From Streptomyces sp. CB01881 (GTDB taxonomy: Bacteria > Actinomycetota > Actinomycetes > Streptomycetales > Streptomycetaceae), in the NCBI RefSeq assembly GCF_002953255.1, contig NZ_CP026498.1, forward strand, positions 9,083,516-9,147,515: a DNA stretch of 64,000 nucleotides, in the 5' to 3' direction. The notes beneath the pieces are model-generated. The model did not search any database and had not been told where the DNA came from. It was given only the letters and a program-made list of their open reading frames with translations. The translations under genes and the position numbers were made by a program. Every line of letters starts with the position of its first letter. Within the stretch, counting starts at the first letter, position 1. Positions 57,460 through 64,000 of the stretch are shown one piece after another.

Positions 57460-57515
57460 TGATCAGACCGATGATCCGCCGGTCGACTGATCAGACCGAT
57501 GATCCGCCGGTCGAC
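57460..57515. repeat. Two exact tandem copies of a 28-bp sequence
   Basis: The unit beginning TGATCAGACCGATGATCCGC occupies 57460-57487 and is repeated exactly at 57488-57515, in the untranslated gap between the DoxX and PP2C genes (57279-57585). Nothing else but the terminator was found in that gap. Confidence 0.75.
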
Positions 57516-57585
57516 GCCTGGTCCCCCCGGCTCGCCGCCGCCCGGCGGCGCGGCCCCGGGTGTCCCTTCCGCACCCGCCTGGCGG

Positions 57586-58347
57586 CTAACCGCCGATCCG
57601 TACCAGCGCCAGCGTGATGTTGTCCGGCCCGCCCGCCTCGATCGCGGCCTTCCAGAGCTCGAACGCGGCCCGCCCGTCTGCTCGTTCGTCGTCCTCGTCG
57701 GTGCCCGCCAGCAGCCCGGACAGCTCCTCCTCGGGCACCGGGTCGGTGAGCCCGTCGCTGCACACCAGGAAGCGGTCGCCGGCCGCCAGCGGGGCGGTCC
57801 TCACGTGCGGCTCGACGAAGGTCAGCCCGAGCGAGCCGCCGAGGGTCTGGGTGACCAGGGAGGTGGTGCGCCGCCCCGGGGGCAGCGGCGGACTGTCGTC
57901 CACACTGACCCGGAGCAGGTCGTCGCCGTCGATCCGGTAGACCCGGCTGTCGCCCACGTTGAAGGTCACCGCCTGCCCGGGCAGCAGCACCACGCCGGCC
58001 ACCGTGGTCCCCATCGCGGCCAGTCCGGGGTCGCCGGCCGCCGCCGCGTACACGGCCCGGTTGCAGGTCTGGAGCGTCTCCCGGACGGTCTCCTCGTCCT
58101 CCAGTGCGGGCCCGGCCACCGCGAGCTCCCGGGCGACGAGCGCGCTCGCGATCTCGCCGCCGGGGTGCCCGCCGAGGCCGTCCGCCACCGCGACCACACA
58201 GGGCGGGCCGAGTGGGAAGAGCAGGGTCTGCGGGTTGGTGGTCACGGTCGCGCAGAGTGTCCAGGGACCGACCGTCAGGCTGTCCTCGTTGTGCTCCCGC
58301 ACCAGGCCCTCGTGGCTCAGTGCGCTCACCGAGATGTAGGCCGCCAT
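57586..58347 (-). CDS. PP2C-family protein phosphatase, 253 aa
   Basis: A PPM/PP2C serine/threonine phosphatase with the key motifs SALSHEGLVREHNEDSLTVGP, VVAVADGLGGHPGGEIASALVARELA, TVAGVVLLPGQAVTFNVGDSRVYRIDGDDLLRV, DRFLVCSDGLTDPV and GGPDNITLALVRI; these supply the Asp residues for the two metal ions. No other domain is fused, so it is a plain cytoplasmic phosphatase opposing Ser/Thr kinases. ATG at 58347 (MAAYISVSAL) was chosen; an in-frame start at 58398 adds an unrelated hydrophilic stretch. Confidence 0.9.
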   Translation of the reverse strand: MAAYISVSALSHEGLVREHNEDSLTVGPWTLCATVTTNPQTLLFPLGPPCVVAVADGLGGHPGGEIASALVARELAVAGPALEDEETVRETLQTCNRAVYAAAAGDPGLAAMGTTVAGVVLLPGQAVTFNVGDSRVYRIDGDDLLRVSVDDSPPLPPGRRTTSLVTQTLGGSLGLTFVEPHVRTAPLAAGDRFLVCSDGLTDPVPEEELSGLLAGTDEDDERADGRAAFELWKAAIEAGGPDNITLALVRIGG

Positions 58348-58556
58348 CGGCTCGCCGTCCTTCGGGGGTTCCGGGCCGGCCGTCCTTAGTCCCTTCATTG
58401 TCGCGCGCGTCGTGGTCGCGCGCGGGCCGGCGGTGCAGTGACGGGCAAGGGGCCGGGCGCTGGGGGGAATAACGCCGGACAGGCCGATGCTAAGGTGGTT
58501 GAAACTTTGACGATCGGATCCTGAAGCCGGGATTCACCTGGAGTGTGGTGAGCAGC

Positions 58557-59669
58557 ATGCAGTTCGGAATCTTCACCGTCGGCGACGTCACCCCCGACCC
58601 CACGACCGGCCGCACCCCGAGCGAGCACGAGCGGATCAAGGCGATGGTGGCCATCGCGCGCAAGGCCGAGGAGGTCGGCCTGGACGTCTTCGCGACCGGC
58701 GAGCACCACAACCCGCCGTTCGTGCCGTCCTCGCCGACGACCATGCTCGGCTACATAGCCGCGCAGACCGAGCGCATCATCCTCTCGACCTCGACCACGC
58801 TGATCACCACCAACGACCCGGTGAAGATCGCCGAGGACTTCGCGATGCTCCAGCACCTCGCCGAGGGCCGGGTGGACGTCATGATGGGCCGCGGCAACAC
58901 CGGCCCGGTCTACCCGTGGTTCGGCAAGGACATCCGCCAGGGCATCCCGCTCGCGATCGAGAACTACGCGCTGTTGCACCAGTTGTGGCGTGAGGACGTG
59001 GTGGACTGGTCCGGGCGCTTCCGCACCCCGCTGCAGTCCTTCACCTCCACCCCGCGCCCGCTGGACGGCGTCCCGCCGTTCGTCTGGCACGGCTCGATCC
59101 GCAGCCCGGAGATCGCCGAGCAGGCCGCCTACTACGGGGACGGCTTCTTCGCGAACAACATCTTCTGGCCCAAGGAGCACTTCCAGAAGCTGGTCGAGCT
59201 CTACCGCGACCGCTACGCCCACTACGGGCACGGCACGCCCGAGCAGGCGTACGTCGGCCTCGGCGGGCAGGTGTTCATGCGGCGGAACTCGCAGGACGCG
59301 GTGCGCGAGTTCCGCCCGTACTTCGACAACGCGCCGGTGTACGGGCACGGGCCCTCGCTGGAGGAGTTCACCGAGCAGACCCCGCTCACCGTGGGCAGCC
59401 CGCAGGAGGTCATCGAGAAGACGCTGGCCTTCCGCGAGTCCTTCGGCGACTACCAGCGCCAGCTGTTCCTGATGGACCATGCCGGCCTGCCGCTGAAGAC
59501 CGTGCTGGAGCAGCTGGACCTGCTCGGCGAGGAGGTCGTGCCGGTGCTGCGCGAGGAGTTCGCCAAGGGCCGGCCCGCCGAGGTCCCGGACGGGCCGACG
59601 CACGCCGCCCGGGTCGCGGCCGAACTCACCGCCGGGCAGCAGGAGGAGACGACGGAGGTGGCCAAGTGA
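58557..59669 (+). CDS. CE1758-like FMN-dependent luciferase-like monooxygenase, 370 aa
   Basis: A bacterial-luciferase-like TIM barrel: MQFGIFTVGDVTPDPTTGRTPSEHERIKAMVAIARKAEEVGLDVFATGEHHNPPFVPSSPTTMLGYIAAQTERIILSTSTTLITTNDPVKIAEDFAMLQHLAEGRVDVMMGRGNTGPVYPWFG, then PPFVWHGSIRSPEIAEQAAYYGDGFFANNIFWPKEHFQ. Family members oxidise small organic substrates with reduced FMN. It is coupled by GTGA overlap to the FMN reductase, which would supply the cofactor, as in the CE1758/CE1759 locus of corynebacteria. ATG at 58557 fits the family start; GGAG lies upstream. Confidence 0.9.
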   Translation: MQFGIFTVGDVTPDPTTGRTPSEHERIKAMVAIARKAEEVGLDVFATGEHHNPPFVPSSPTTMLGYIAAQTERIILSTSTTLITTNDPVKIAEDFAMLQHLAEGRVDVMMGRGNTGPVYPWFGKDIRQGIPLAIENYALLHQLWREDVVDWSGRFRTPLQSFTSTPRPLDGVPPFVWHGSIRSPEIAEQAAYYGDGFFANNIFWPKEHFQKLVELYRDRYAHYGHGTPEQAYVGLGGQVFMRRNSQDAVREFRPYFDNAPVYGHGPSLEEFTEQTPLTVGSPQEVIEKTLAFRESFGDYQRQLFLMDHAGLPLKTVLEQLDLLGEEVVPVLREEFAKGRPAEVPDGPTHAARVAAELTAGQQEETTEVAK

Positions 59670-60289
59670 GCACGTACAAGCTGGTGGTGGTCAGCGCCGG
59701 GCTGAGCAAGCCGTCCTCGACGCGCCTGCTGGCCGACCGGCTGGCCGACTCGACGGTCCGTCAGCTCGGCCTGGCCGGCGGGTCGGTGGAGGTCACGGTG
59801 GTCGAACTGCGTGACCTCGCCACCGACATCGCGCACAACTTCGTGACCGGGTTCCCCGGCGCGGCGCTGCGCGGGGCGATCGAGGCGGTGACGCACGCGG
59901 ACGGCCTGATCGCCGTGACGCCGATCTTCACCGCGTCGTACAGCGGCCTGTTCAAGTCGTTCTTCGACGTGATCGACCACGACGCGCTGGCCGGCAAGCC
60001 GGTGCTGATCGCCGCCACCGGCGGCACCCCGCGGCACTCGCTGGCCCTGGAGCACGCCGTCCGGCCGCTCTTCGCCTACCTGCGGTCGGTGGTCGTCCCC
60101 ACCGCGGTGTATGCGGCCACCGACGACTGGGGTGCGACGGGGGAGGGGCACGCCGGCGGCCTCGCGGGCCGGATCGACCGCGCGGCGGGGGAGCTGGCGG
60201 CCCTGCTGGCCGGCCGCGGCCCGGCGGCCGCGCAACAGCCGGAGGTCGTGGTGCCGTTCGCCCAGCAGCTGGCGGCCGTGCGGGTCTGA
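59666..60289 (+). CDS. CE1759-like NADPH-dependent FMN reductase, 207 aa
   Basis: A flavodoxin-fold NAD(P)H:FMN oxidoreductase: MSTYKLVVVSAGLSKPSSTRLLADRLADSTVRQL with the phosphate-binding first loop, then DLATDIAHNFVTGFPGAALRGAIEAVTHADGLIAVTPIFTASYSGLFKSFFDVIDHDALAGKPVLIAATGGTPRHSLALEHAVRPLFAYLRS. It should supply reduced FMN to the adjacent luciferase-like monooxygenase. GTG start overlaps the monooxygenase stop. A strong hairpin follows, ending the operon. Confidence 0.9.
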   Translation: MSTYKLVVVSAGLSKPSSTRLLADRLADSTVRQLGLAGGSVEVTVVELRDLATDIAHNFVTGFPGAALRGAIEAVTHADGLIAVTPIFTASYSGLFKSFFDVIDHDALAGKPVLIAATGGTPRHSLALEHAVRPLFAYLRSVVVPTAVYAATDDWGATGEGHAGGLAGRIDRAAGELAALLAGRGPAAAQQPEVVVPFAQQLAAVRV

Positions 60290-60310
60290 CGGCGGTGCGG
60301 CGAGCGGCAC

Positions 60311-60340
60311 GAAGGGGCGGGCCCGCGGGCCCGCCCCTTC
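60311..60340 (+). terminator. Perfect palindromic terminator after the FMN reductase gene
   Basis: GAAGGGGCGGGCCCG (60311-60325) and CGGGCCCGCCCCTTC (60326-60340) give a 30-bp perfect palindrome, 22 bp past the stop. A U-rich tract is absent. Confidence 0.75.
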
Positions 60341-60554
60341 GGCATGTCGGTGCCGGGCCTGACGGCGGCCGGCTTGGCGCAGCCCGCTCGGGGTCGGGTC
60401 GGCAGGCCCGGGGCCGCCCGCCCGGGGTCGGGTCGCCCGCCGGGGGCCGTCGGGCGTGTGTCGGCCGTGCCCGAATGTCCGCTCTGCGGTGTAATCGTAC
60501 GCATGATCAGATTTGCCGTGATCCGCCCGGTCCCGCCCTCCCGGGAGCCCTGAG

Positions 60555-61634
60555 GTGGAGTCCGCCGTGCCGTCCGGGCCCGCACTCCAGTCGCAGGCCG
60601 TCCTCACCCCGCTCACCAGCGCCGCGATCTTCCTCGTCCTCACCATCGACCCCGGCGGCGAACAGGCCGTCCGCGACCTGCTGCCCGACCTCGCCGGACT
60701 GCGGCGGGCGGTCGGCTTCCGCGCCCCGGAGGGCGGGCTGACCTGCGTCGCCGGTATCGGGTCCGACGCCTGGGACCGGCTCTTCGCCGGCCCCCGCCCC
60801 GCCGGACTCCACCCCTTCCGCGAGGTGGCCGGGGCCCGCCACCGCGCCCCGGCCACCCCCGGCGACCTGCTGCTCCACCTGAGGGCCGCCCGGATGGACC
60901 TCTGCTTCGAACTGGCCGGCCAACTCACCCGGCGCCTCGCCGGTGCCGCCACCGTGGTCGACGCCGCCCACGGCTTCCGCTACTTCGACGACCGTGACCT
61001 GCTCGGCTTCGTCGACGGCACCGAGAACCCCGAGGGCCGGGCCGCCGCCGAAGCCGTCACCGTCGGCGCCGAGGACCGTGGGTTCGCCGGCGGCAGCTAT
61101 GTCATCGTCCAGAAGTACCTGCACGACCTCGCCGCCTGGAACGCCCTGCCCGTCGAGCAGCAGGAGCGGGCCGTCGGCCGCACCAAGCTCGCGGACGTCG
61201 AGCTGGACGACGCGGTCAAGCCCCCGGACTCGCACGTCGCCCTCACCGGGGTCACCGGTCCGGACGGGAGGGAGCGGCAGATCATGCGCTTCAACATGCC
61301 GTTCGGGTCCTTCGAGGGGGAGGGGGAGTCCGGCACCTACTTCATCGGGTACGCGCGCACCCCCGAGGTGACCGAGGAGATGCTGCGCAACATGTTCGTC
61401 GGCCGGCCGCCGGGCACCCACGACCGGCTGCTCGACTTCTCCACGGCCGTCACCGGGTCGCTCTACTTCGTCCCGGCCGCCGCCCTCCTGGACGACCCGC
61501 CGCCCGCGCCCTCCCCGTCCGCCGGGGGAACCGCCGCGGAGGCCGTCACGAGAACCGCCGCGCACGCCGCCACCGTCTCCGTGCCCGATGGCTCGCTCGC
61601 CATCGGCAGTCTGAAGAGGACCCCCGCCCGATGA
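60555..61634 (+). CDS. DyP-type heme peroxidase with encapsulin-targeting tail, 359 aa
   Basis: A dye-decolourising peroxidase: the N-terminal region AVLTPLTSAAIFLVLTIDPGGEQAVRDLLPDLAGLRRAVGFRAPEGGLTCVAGIGSDAWDRLF, the proximal GFVDGTENPEGRAAAEAV motif (catalytic Asp, about residue 153), the His region PDSHVALTG and PFGSFEGEGESGTYFIGYARTPEVTEEMLRNMFVG, ending in a linker and a C-terminal cargo-loading peptide VPDGSLAIGSLKRTPAR, which matches the encapsulin-targeting consensus. The GTG at 60555 follows GGGAG. Its stop overlaps the encapsulin ATG. It should be packaged in the shell and act in peroxide detoxification. Confidence 0.94.
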   Translation: MESAVPSGPALQSQAVLTPLTSAAIFLVLTIDPGGEQAVRDLLPDLAGLRRAVGFRAPEGGLTCVAGIGSDAWDRLFAGPRPAGLHPFREVAGARHRAPATPGDLLLHLRAARMDLCFELAGQLTRRLAGAATVVDAAHGFRYFDDRDLLGFVDGTENPEGRAAAEAVTVGAEDRGFAGGSYVIVQKYLHDLAAWNALPVEQQERAVGRTKLADVELDDAVKPPDSHVALTGVTGPDGRERQIMRFNMPFGSFEGEGESGTYFIGYARTPEVTEEMLRNMFVGRPPGTHDRLLDFSTAVTGSLYFVPAAALLDDPPPAPSPSAGGTAAEAVTRTAAHAATVSVPDGSLAIGSLKRTPAR

Positions 61635-62437
61635 GCAACCTGCACCGCGACCTGGCCCCCGTCTCCGCCGCCGCCTGGGCGGAGATCGAGGAGGAGGCCC
61701 GGCAGACCTTCAAGCTCCACATCGCCGGCCGCCGCGTGGTCGACCTGCACGGCCCCGAGGGCCCCACCCTCGCCGCCGTCGGCACCGGCCACCTGACCGG
61801 CATCGCCCCGCCCGCCGACGGCGTCCTCGCGCACGCCCGCGAGGCCCGGCCGCTGGTCGAGCTGCGCGTCCCCTTCACCGTCGCCCGCGCCGCCGTGGAC
61901 GACGTCGAACGCGGCTCACGCGACTCCGACTGGCAGCCGGTCAAGGACGCCGCCCGGACCCTCGCCCTGGCCGAGGACCGCGCGATCTTCGAGGGCTACC
62001 GGGCCGCCGCCATCGAGGGCATCCGGGCCGGCGCCACCAACCCGCCCATCCCGCTCCCCGCCGATGTCCGCGACTACCCCACCACGGTGAGCCAGGCCCT
62101 CACCGCCCTGCGCCTGGCCGGCGTCGGCGGCCCCTACTCGCTCCTGCTCGGCGCCGACCCCTTCACCGCCGTCAGCGAGACCAGCGACCACGGCTACCCC
62201 GTCGCCGCCCACATCGGCCGCCTCCTCGACGGCGAGATCATCTGGGCCCCGGCCATCCGGGGTGCCTACCTGCTCTCCGCCCGCGGCGGCGACTTCGAGC
62301 TCTTCCTCGGCCAGGACGTCTCCGTCGGCTACCTCTCCCACGACGCCGAGTCGGTCTCCCTGTACCTCCAGGAGTCGATGACCTTCCGCCTCTGCACCGG
62401 CGAGGCCGCCGTCGTCCTGGGCGGCGAGGGGCCGTGA
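61631..62437 (+). CDS. Family 1 encapsulin shell protein, 268 aa
   Basis: The shell-forming HK97-fold protein: SNLHRDLAPVSAAAWAEIEEEARQTFKLHIAGRRVVDLHGPEGPTLAAVGTGHLTGIAP, followed by the E-loop/P-domain (RVPFTVARAAVDDVERGSRDSDWQPVKDAARTLALAEDRAIFEGY), YSLLLGADPFTAV and the C-terminal end DVSVGYLSHDAESVSLYLQESMTFRLCTGEAAVVL. Length fits family 1 (about 265 residues). It assembles a 24-nm-class cage that encloses the DyP peroxidase encoded directly upstream (ATGA overlap). DyP and shell form a two-gene operon. Confidence 0.95.
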   Translation: MSNLHRDLAPVSAAAWAEIEEEARQTFKLHIAGRRVVDLHGPEGPTLAAVGTGHLTGIAPPADGVLAHAREARPLVELRVPFTVARAAVDDVERGSRDSDWQPVKDAARTLALAEDRAIFEGYRAAAIEGIRAGATNPPIPLPADVRDYPTTVSQALTALRLAGVGGPYSLLLGADPFTAVSETSDHGYPVAAHIGRLLDGEIIWAPAIRGAYLLSARGGDFELFLGQDVSVGYLSHDAESVSLYLQESMTFRLCTGEAAVVLGGEGP

Positions 62438-62468
62438 GCAGCCGAAGGGTACTGAGTTCCTTTACGCG

Positions 62469-62598
62469 GGGTACTGAGTGCCGTACTCTCTCCGGAGAGC
62501 CTCTGACGCCAGTCGAAGAGAGCCGACACGGCATGCCGGTCCAGGTGGCGCTTGTCGCGCGCAGGCCACACCCGGACCGCTCTTGGCACTCAGTACCC
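62469..62598. repeat. 130-bp segment bounded by perfect 14-bp inverted repeats (MITE-like)
   Basis: GGGTACTGAGTGCC (62469-62482) is inverted exactly as GGCACTCAGTACCC (62585-62598). A direct near-copy, GGGTACTGAGTTCC, occurs at 62447-62460. The segment has no reading frame. It may be a non-autonomous element or an IS relic between the encapsulin and etfB genes. Confidence 0.5.
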
Positions 62599-62650
62599 TC
62601 GGCATGACCTGAGGCCGTGGACCAGTGCACCCGTAACAGGAGAACCGCTC

Positions 62651-63436
62651 ATGAGCTTGAGGATCGTTGTCTGTGTGAAGTACGTGCCGGACGCGACGGG
62701 TGACCGTCGTTTCGCGGACGACCACACCACCGACCGGGAGGGCGTGGACGGCCTTCTGTCGGAGCTGGACGAGTACGGCGTGGAGCAGGCGCTGCGGATC
62801 GCGGAGGCGAACGGCGACGCCGAGGTCACGGTGCTGACGGTCGGGCCGGACGACGCGAAGGACGCGCTGCGCAAGGCGCTGTCGATGGGCGCGGACAAGG
62901 CCGTGCACGTGAACGACGACGACATCCACGGCTCGGACGTGATCGGGACGTCGGCGGTGCTGGCGAAGGCGCTGGAGAAGACCGGGTTCGACCTGGTGAT
63001 CGGTGGCATGGCGTCGACGGACGGCACGATGGGTGTGCTGCCGGCGCTGCTGGCGGAGCGCCTGGGCGTGCCGCAGGTGACGCTGCTGTCCGAGGTGTCG
63101 GTCGAGGGCGGCGTGGTGAAGGGCCGCCGGGACGGTGACGCGGCGACCGAGCTGGTGGAGGCCGCGCTGCCGGCGGTGGTGTCGGTGACCGACCAGTCGG
63201 GCGAGGCCCGCTACCCCTCGTTCAAGGGGATCATGGCGGCGAAGAAGAAGCCGGTGGAGTCGCTGGACCTGGACGACCTGGGCATCGAGGCCGACGAGGT
63301 CGGTCTGGGCGGGTCGTGGACGGCGGTCGAGTCGGTGGCGGCGCGTCCGGCGCGGACCGCGGGCACGGTCGTCAAGGACGAGGGCGAGGGCGGCAGGCAG
63401 CTCGCCGCCTTCCTCGCCGACCAGAAGTTCATCTGA
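62651..63436 (+). CDS. etfB: Electron transfer flavoprotein subunit beta
   Basis: An ETF beta subunit of 261 residues: MSLRIVVCVKYVPDATGDRRFADDHTTDREGVDGLLSELDEYGVEQALRIAEANGDAEVTVLTVGPDDAKDALRKALSMGADKAVHVNDD, then VLAKALEKTGFDLVIGGMASTDGTMGVLPALLAERLGVPQVTLLSEVSVEGG, and the ending SLDLDDLGIEADEVGLGGSWT. It binds AMP and pairs with EtfA to pass electrons from acyl-CoA and other dehydrogenases to the respiratory chain. A CAGGAGAA ribosome site lies upstream. etfA follows 48 bp downstream. Confidence 0.95.
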   Translation: MSLRIVVCVKYVPDATGDRRFADDHTTDREGVDGLLSELDEYGVEQALRIAEANGDAEVTVLTVGPDDAKDALRKALSMGADKAVHVNDDDIHGSDVIGTSAVLAKALEKTGFDLVIGGMASTDGTMGVLPALLAERLGVPQVTLLSEVSVEGGVVKGRRDGDAATELVEAALPAVVSVTDQSGEARYPSFKGIMAAKKKPVESLDLDDLGIEADEVGLGGSWTAVESVAARPARTAGTVVKDEGEGGRQLAAFLADQKFI

Positions 63437-63484
63437 GCCGGCCCACCCCTGACCCTGATCCAGCGAAACACGGAGACATAGAGC

Positions 63485-64000
63485 AATGGCTGAGATTCTC
63501 GTCCTGGTGGACCACGCCGACGGTGTGGTCCGCAAGCCGGCCCTGGAACTGCTGACCCTGGCCCGCCGGATCGGCGAGCCGTCGGCCGTCGTCCTCGGTG
63601 CCGGTGCGGCCGCCGCCGACATCGCCGCCAAGGCCGGCGAGTTCGGCGCGGCGAAGGTGTACGTCGCCGACGGCGCCGAGTTCGCCGACCAGCTGGTCGT
63701 CCCCAAGGTGGACGCGCTGGCGCAGATCGCCGGGGCCGCCGGGGCCGGTGCCGTCCTGGTCACCTCCTCCGGCGAGGGCAAGGAGGTCGCCGCCCGCGTC
63801 GCGCTGCGGATCGGCTCCGGCATCATCACCGACGCCGTCGACCTGGAGGCCGGCGCGGACGGCCCGGTCGCCACCCAGTCGGTGTTCGCCGCGTCCTTCC
63901 AGGTGAAGTCCACGGTGTCGCACGGCGCCCCGGTCATCACCGTCAAGCCGAACGCCGTCGCCCCCGAGGCCGCCCCGGCCGCCGGCGCCGTCGAGAACGT
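63485..64000 (+). CDS. etfA: Electron transfer flavoprotein subunit alpha (partial, runs off the window)
   Basis: The first 172 residues of an ETF alpha subunit: MAEILVLVDHADGVVRKPALELLTLARRIGEPSAVVLGAGAAAADIAAKAGEFGAAKVYVADGAEFADQLVVPKVDALAQIAGAAGAGAVLVTSSGEGKEVAARVALRIGSGIITDAVDLEAGADGPVATQSVFAASFQVKSTVSHGAPVITVKPN. This is the N-terminal ETF domain I; the FAD-binding C-terminal domain lies beyond 64000. Starts at the ATG at 63485, in the same operon as etfB. Confidence 0.95.

Overview
The window is about 72% GC, with GTG and TTG starts, stop/start overlaps (ATGA, GTGA) and many F420, encapsulin, WYL, LacI and ECF-sigma type genes. This points to a Streptomyces- or Kitasatospora-like actinomycete chromosome. 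No rRNA, tRNA or CRISPR array was seen. The gene mix (many one-component regulators beside single target genes, an IS, decayed genes) looks like a chromosome arm with moderate accessory content.

Layout. 1-6 kb is accessory: a decayed XRE-type regulator, two tiny zinc-ribbon genes, a complete ISL3-family element (about 1524-3830) that carries a DUF4259 gene, a FUSC-type membrane protein and a relic of an IS end. 6-23 kb holds small regulator/target units: TetR with a rhodanese, two SRPBCC genes with the same operator motif (one beside its ArsR gene), GNAT and VOC proteins, a Tat-exported hydrolase, a seven-bladed lectin-like protein, an F420 oxidoreductase with a deaminase, an Lrp regulator, a membrane esterase, MFS and LysE exporters, and a chimeric SDR/MFS pseudogene. 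23-34 kb: LacI and RpiR regulators, an EamA permease, an epoxide hydrolase, a BNR-repeat protein, an OsmC/flavoprotein pair, and an alpha/beta hydrolase with a WYL regulator. 34-46 kb: APC permease with TetR, thioredoxin, a secreted-repeat lipoprotein, an ECF sigma/anti-sigma pair with a collagen-like tail, YndJ/DUF1990, DUF1876 and an F420-type oxidoreductase. 45-49 kb: DHA2 exporter with TetR, and MarR with an AtaL-like gene.

The most interesting block is 49.1-53.4 kb. An AT-rich, metal-regulator-like site precedes four translationally coupled genes: ATP-grasp ligase, DUF364 Rossmann protein, cysteine-synthase-like PLP enzyme and dipeptide-epimerase-like enolase. The set suggests a small amino-acid-derived metallophore or peptide pathway. 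The PLP enzyme appears to have lost about 100 internal residues in frame, so the pathway may be altered or decaying here.

The right end holds VOC, hemerythrin, DinB-like, DoxX and PP2C genes, a luciferase-like monooxygenase/FMN reductase pair, a DyP peroxidase/encapsulin operon with a clear cargo-loading tail, and etfB-etfA (etfA runs off the window). All family names come from reading the translations; no database search was run.
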